DNA of 64,000 nt from Holophagae bacterium. GTDB taxonomy: Bacteria > Acidobacteriota > Holophagae > Acanthopleuribacterales > Acanthopleuribacteraceae. Where the stretch lies: positions 186,001 to 250,000 of the forward strand of contig JAJCXM010000019.1 in assembly GCA_029263455.1 (NCBI GenBank), read 5' to 3'. Below, piece after piece: positions 61,808-64,000 of this stretch. Below the pieces are notes generated by a model, which was not told the origin of the DNA, made no database searches, and was given only the letters and a program-made list of their open reading frames with translations. Position 1 is the first letter of the stretch; every line of letters begins with the position of its first letter. A program made the translations under genes and the position numbers.

Positions 61808-62929
61808 TTAATTTCCAAATACTTGAGTTGGCAGCCCTTGGCAATGATGGCAGCTAAGCGACTGTCTGAATTGGGCGTGACAGCGCGGGCAATAGTGACT
61901 GGCTCCACCCTCTACAGGAGGAGCTTTGTCGGCCTCTGCTGCGTCGACCCCTAACGCCGCCGCCATTTTCAGATACGCTTCAAGAACCATCTTCACAAAA
62001 GTCTTTTCAATGACATCGGCTTCAGGGTTCGACTCGTTGGCTACAGGATTCTTTGCATCTCGGATCAATTTAATCAGCATGCCTTCTGCCTGCTGCTTTT
62101 CGCCAAGCGCATCGAGAAGCGTGACCGGGTGCGTCTCAAGCGAATTCACGCTCAGGATAGACGTGGCGCGCATGGCATATGTCGGCGCGATTATCATGAT
62201 GAATAGACTGCGCGCGGGCCAAGCGAGCTTTGGGTGCAAACGACGATATTGAGTCACAAACACAACAATGACGATGATGTGTAAAGCAACGAATAACGCA
62301 CATAAGGACAGCCAAACAATAAGCGGCGCACCAAGCGCAAACAACGAGGGAAACACGACAAACAGAAATACGAATTCCAGAGTCGTCAACCAACTTAGGC
62401 TTTTTGAATGCTCAAAAACTTGATCGATTCGTGTAGCCGCGATTCTTGGCTTAAGTCGCTTTGCCATCCATTTCTTGATGACCAAGTCAGAGCCATTCTT
62501 GGCTGCATAGTGCCTAGCCAATTCGGCCATGCCCTTGGCTCGGGACTCATGACTCGTCTCGATGTAACATGACTCGCATAAGGTTACGCGTTCCGAACGA
62601 CGAGTCACCTTTGACTGGTCAATTTTCGAACAATGACAACGTCGCACCTTGGAATGAGCCATGGCGGGCAGTGACAGGGGCACATAGCTACTTACCCCGC
62701 CCGCGCCGAAACTGGCTTCCCAAAAAGGCACCCTCCAGAGCATCTGAAAGGGCCAAAACCCGGAAAAGGCTAGGCCGCCACGATGATTGGACAACCAGCC
62801 GATGGGCAAGCAGACTCTCGATTTGGCAAACGATTTGGTCACCACTAAATCGCCGTCTGAAACCCAAACAAAACACTCGCTGCCATAAATCAGCAGCAAC
62901 AGAATCCATAGTTCCCAGATCGGATGCAC
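61808..62929 (-). CDS. Membrane protein with C-terminal zinc ribbon, unknown function
   Basis: 373 residues from GTG 62929, with AGGT just upstream. Hydrophobic leader (LWILLLLIYGSECFVWV), an internal Cys cluster (RRCHCSKI...LCESCYIE near 105-135), three or four membrane segments (about 190-265) and a C-terminal HYCPRCHAQFRQSLSCHHCQGLP zinc-ribbon. The arrangement suggests a membrane protein with cytoplasmic metal-binding ends. Starts 7 bp after the DUF2167 gene stop, so the two are probably an operon. The long N-terminal leader may be wrong if a later start is used. Confidence 0.65.
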   Translation of the reverse strand: MHPIWELWILLLLIYGSECFVWVSDGDLVVTKSFAKSRVCLPIGWLSNHRGGLAFSGFWPFQMLWRVPFWEASFGAGGVSSYVPLSLPAMAHSKVRRCHCSKIDQSKVTRRSERVTLCESCYIETSHESRAKGMAELARHYAAKNGSDLVIKKWMAKRLKPRIAATRIDQVFEHSKSLSWLTTLEFVFLFVVFPSLFALGAPLIVWLSLCALFVALHIIVIVVFVTQYRRLHPKLAWPARSLFIMIIAPTYAMRATSILSVNSLETHPVTLLDALGEKQQAEGMLIKLIRDAKNPVANESNPEADVIEKTFVKMVLEAYLKMAAALGVDAAEADKAPPVEGGASHYCPRCHAQFRQSLSCHHCQGLPTQVFGN

Positions 62930-62935
62930 GTTGAC

Positions 62936-63790
62936 CTAACTCTGGGGTGAATCACTCTCTTCGGTATTGCGCCCAAACAAGCGCTTAAAGAATGAAATAG
63001 CGCCCGTCCCAATGGCTGCCAGTGCAACCAAAATCGGTTTGAGAAACTTAGTCAGGAACCCAGTTTTTGCGGCAATCGCCACTGCACCACCGGTTACTAA
63101 GGCTGCTAATCCGTATTCTGCTATCTTGTCACCCGAAACATAGTCCGCATAACTTTGACCTTGCTGATATGAAAATCCAGTCAAGATATTCCTTGTTTCA
63201 GCTAATGCCATGTCAAATTCGGTGGGATCACAGACAAGTGTCACATTGGTCACACCGTTGCGGCCCAGTAATCGGATGTTGTGGTTAAGAACCGGCGTTC
63301 CTTCGCTGTCAAATTCGATGCACCATTCCAGATTGTTGGTTTCCTCTTCATAAGCAGGCTCAATACGCCAGCCTACAAGGTTTAGTGGCGCGATCCCCAT
63401 TTCAGCACGGGCCTTATTGCTCTGCTTGGTGCCTTCCCTGAAAGAGTCAAGAATATCGTCGGCATCAATTTCGTCTTTGTCATCGTCTTTAACATAGCCA
63501 ACAGAATCAAACTCAAAAACCACAAACCAACCAAAAGGGTTCTCGGCACTAGCAACCAACCCGACTTCGGTATTAGTCGGGAAATTTCCATATAGATCCA
63601 TCAAACGACGAGTCTCATCGCCATCTAAGAACACATAAGTATCGCTTAGCTCGATTTGAGCGATCTTATCCAGGTCAGCCAATGAGGTAGATTGCCAATC
63701 AAAAGTTGGCGCTTCATATTCGGTTTCTGGCTCCTCTTGAGCATAACTTAGGGCCAAAGAGCAAAGAACCGCAGCGAAGACATATTTCAT
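62936..63790 (-). CDS. DUF2167-family membrane protein
   Basis: 284 residues from ATG 63790, with GGGGGAG 7 nt upstream; the longer frame to 63850 has no such site. A signal peptide (MKYVFAAVLCSLALSYAQEE) precedes ADLDKIAQIELSDTYVFLDGDETRRLMDLYGNFPTNTEVGLVASAENPFGWFVVFEFDSVGYVKDDDKDEIDADDILDSF and NLVGWRIEPAYEEETNNLEWCIEF. The C-terminus has KFLKPILVALAAIGTGAISFFKRLFG. This order matches DUF2167, whose function is unknown. It opens the pair with the zinc-ribbon gene. Confidence 0.88.
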   Translation of the reverse strand: MKYVFAAVLCSLALSYAQEEPETEYEAPTFDWQSTSLADLDKIAQIELSDTYVFLDGDETRRLMDLYGNFPTNTEVGLVASAENPFGWFVVFEFDSVGYVKDDDKDEIDADDILDSFREGTKQSNKARAEMGIAPLNLVGWRIEPAYEEETNNLEWCIEFDSEGTPVLNHNIRLLGRNGVTNVTLVCDPTEFDMALAETRNILTGFSYQQGQSYADYVSGDKIAEYGLAALVTGGAVAIAAKTGFLTKFLKPILVALAAIGTGAISFFKRLFGRNTEESDSPQS

Positions 63791-63806
63791 GATGTCACTC
63801 CCCCTC

Positions 63807-63959
63807 TCAAATAATTTGGCCATTAACGCAGATGAATCGATCAAATGCAACCCCTTGCTTATCCTTATCTAGACCGAAGCCCAATCCATAGATTCCGACA
63901 ATTAATCGGTGATCGCGTTGAGCCACGCAAGAAACTTCGAATCGACGATGGAAGTCCAT
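63807..63959 (-). CDS. Possible 50-residue small protein
   Basis: An ATG-to-TGA frame with an in-frame stop two codons before its ATG. It encodes FEVSCVAQRDHRLIVGIYGLGFGLDKDKQGVAFDRFICVNG, which reads like a folded segment, but there is no ribosome site and it lies in the DUF2167 promoter region. Chance is quite possible. Confidence 0.22.
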   Translation of the reverse strand: MDFHRRFEVSCVAQRDHRLIVGIYGLGFGLDKDKQGVAFDRFICVNGQII

Positions 63960-64000
63960 GCACTAGTGCGCTAGAATCCCGTGGCCGCAATGGGACACAC

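Noticed and set aside
1-64000. CRISPR arrays, insertion sequences, prophage, rRNA or tRNA
   Set aside because: I saw no spaced direct repeats, transposase motifs, integrase, phage structural genes or RNA gene signatures.

Overview
The window (about half G+C) looks like a chromosomal segment of a Gram-negative, non-enteric bacterium. The signs are signal peptides and a lipoprotein, a VgrG/PAAR type VI secretion island, three-part MacAB-type export genes, several sigma-54 activators and a large Ser/Thr kinase fused to an ATPase and helical repeats. This mix resembles predatory or surface-living lineages such as Holophagae-type Acidobacteriota or Myxococcota. No rRNA or tRNA was seen, so that placement is inference only.

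Layout: 1-1082 the partial gene of a HerA-like ATPase (DUF853); 1220-5082 a zinc-ribbon membrane protein, a BlaI/M56-peptidase pair with a small Cys-rich exported protein that shares its operator, and an orphan gene; 5126-8758 a VOC protein converging on a cupredoxin / adenylate cyclase / acetyltransferase operon; 9076-16877 a putative lipoprotein followed by an overlapping six-gene operon (adaptor, ABC ATPase, two FtsX-type permeases, NtrC-type response regulator, histidine kinase) preceded by a good -24/-12 promoter; 16982-19714 a GntR regulator and an M1-like peptidase carrying the same operator in opposite orientations; 19907-24215 membrane protein, methyltransferase, P-loop protein, CorA, and a RimK ligase fused to an RCK_C domain; 24582-26619 an AT-richer leucine-repeat gene and a ParDE-type toxin-antitoxin pair; 26862-33114 the giant kinase divergent from a propeller/Fes-like pseudo-esterase; 33438-34451 DUF1330 and PhyH genes.

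34523-43310 is one minus-strand type VI accessory island: PAAR-like DUF4150, a HExxH effector candidate, two small proteins, VgrG, a VgrG-tail-like protein, two DUF2169 adaptors flanking a protein with a low-complexity tail, and a DUF922-like HExxH protein. It has no sheath, baseplate or ClpV genes, so it must use an apparatus encoded elsewhere.

43501-48067 is an NfeD / two stomatin-like / sigma-54 activator / DUF1295 operon. 48458-54040 encodes an SRPBCC-GyrI-like protein, a secreted duplicated-domain protein and an S9 peptidase. 54368-59333 has a methyltransferase and a 1327-residue internally duplicated membrane protein. 59476-61757 has a DUF1579 protein and a NarL-type two-component system. 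61808-63790 has a zinc-ribbon membrane protein and a DUF2167 protein.

Four themes recur: overlapping start/stop codons inside operons; GTG and TTG starts behind good ribosome binding sites; several genes with a -10 element ending 7-8 nt before the ATG and no Shine-Dalgarno (likely leaderless); and local regulators whose operators can be read at their own and neighbouring genes.
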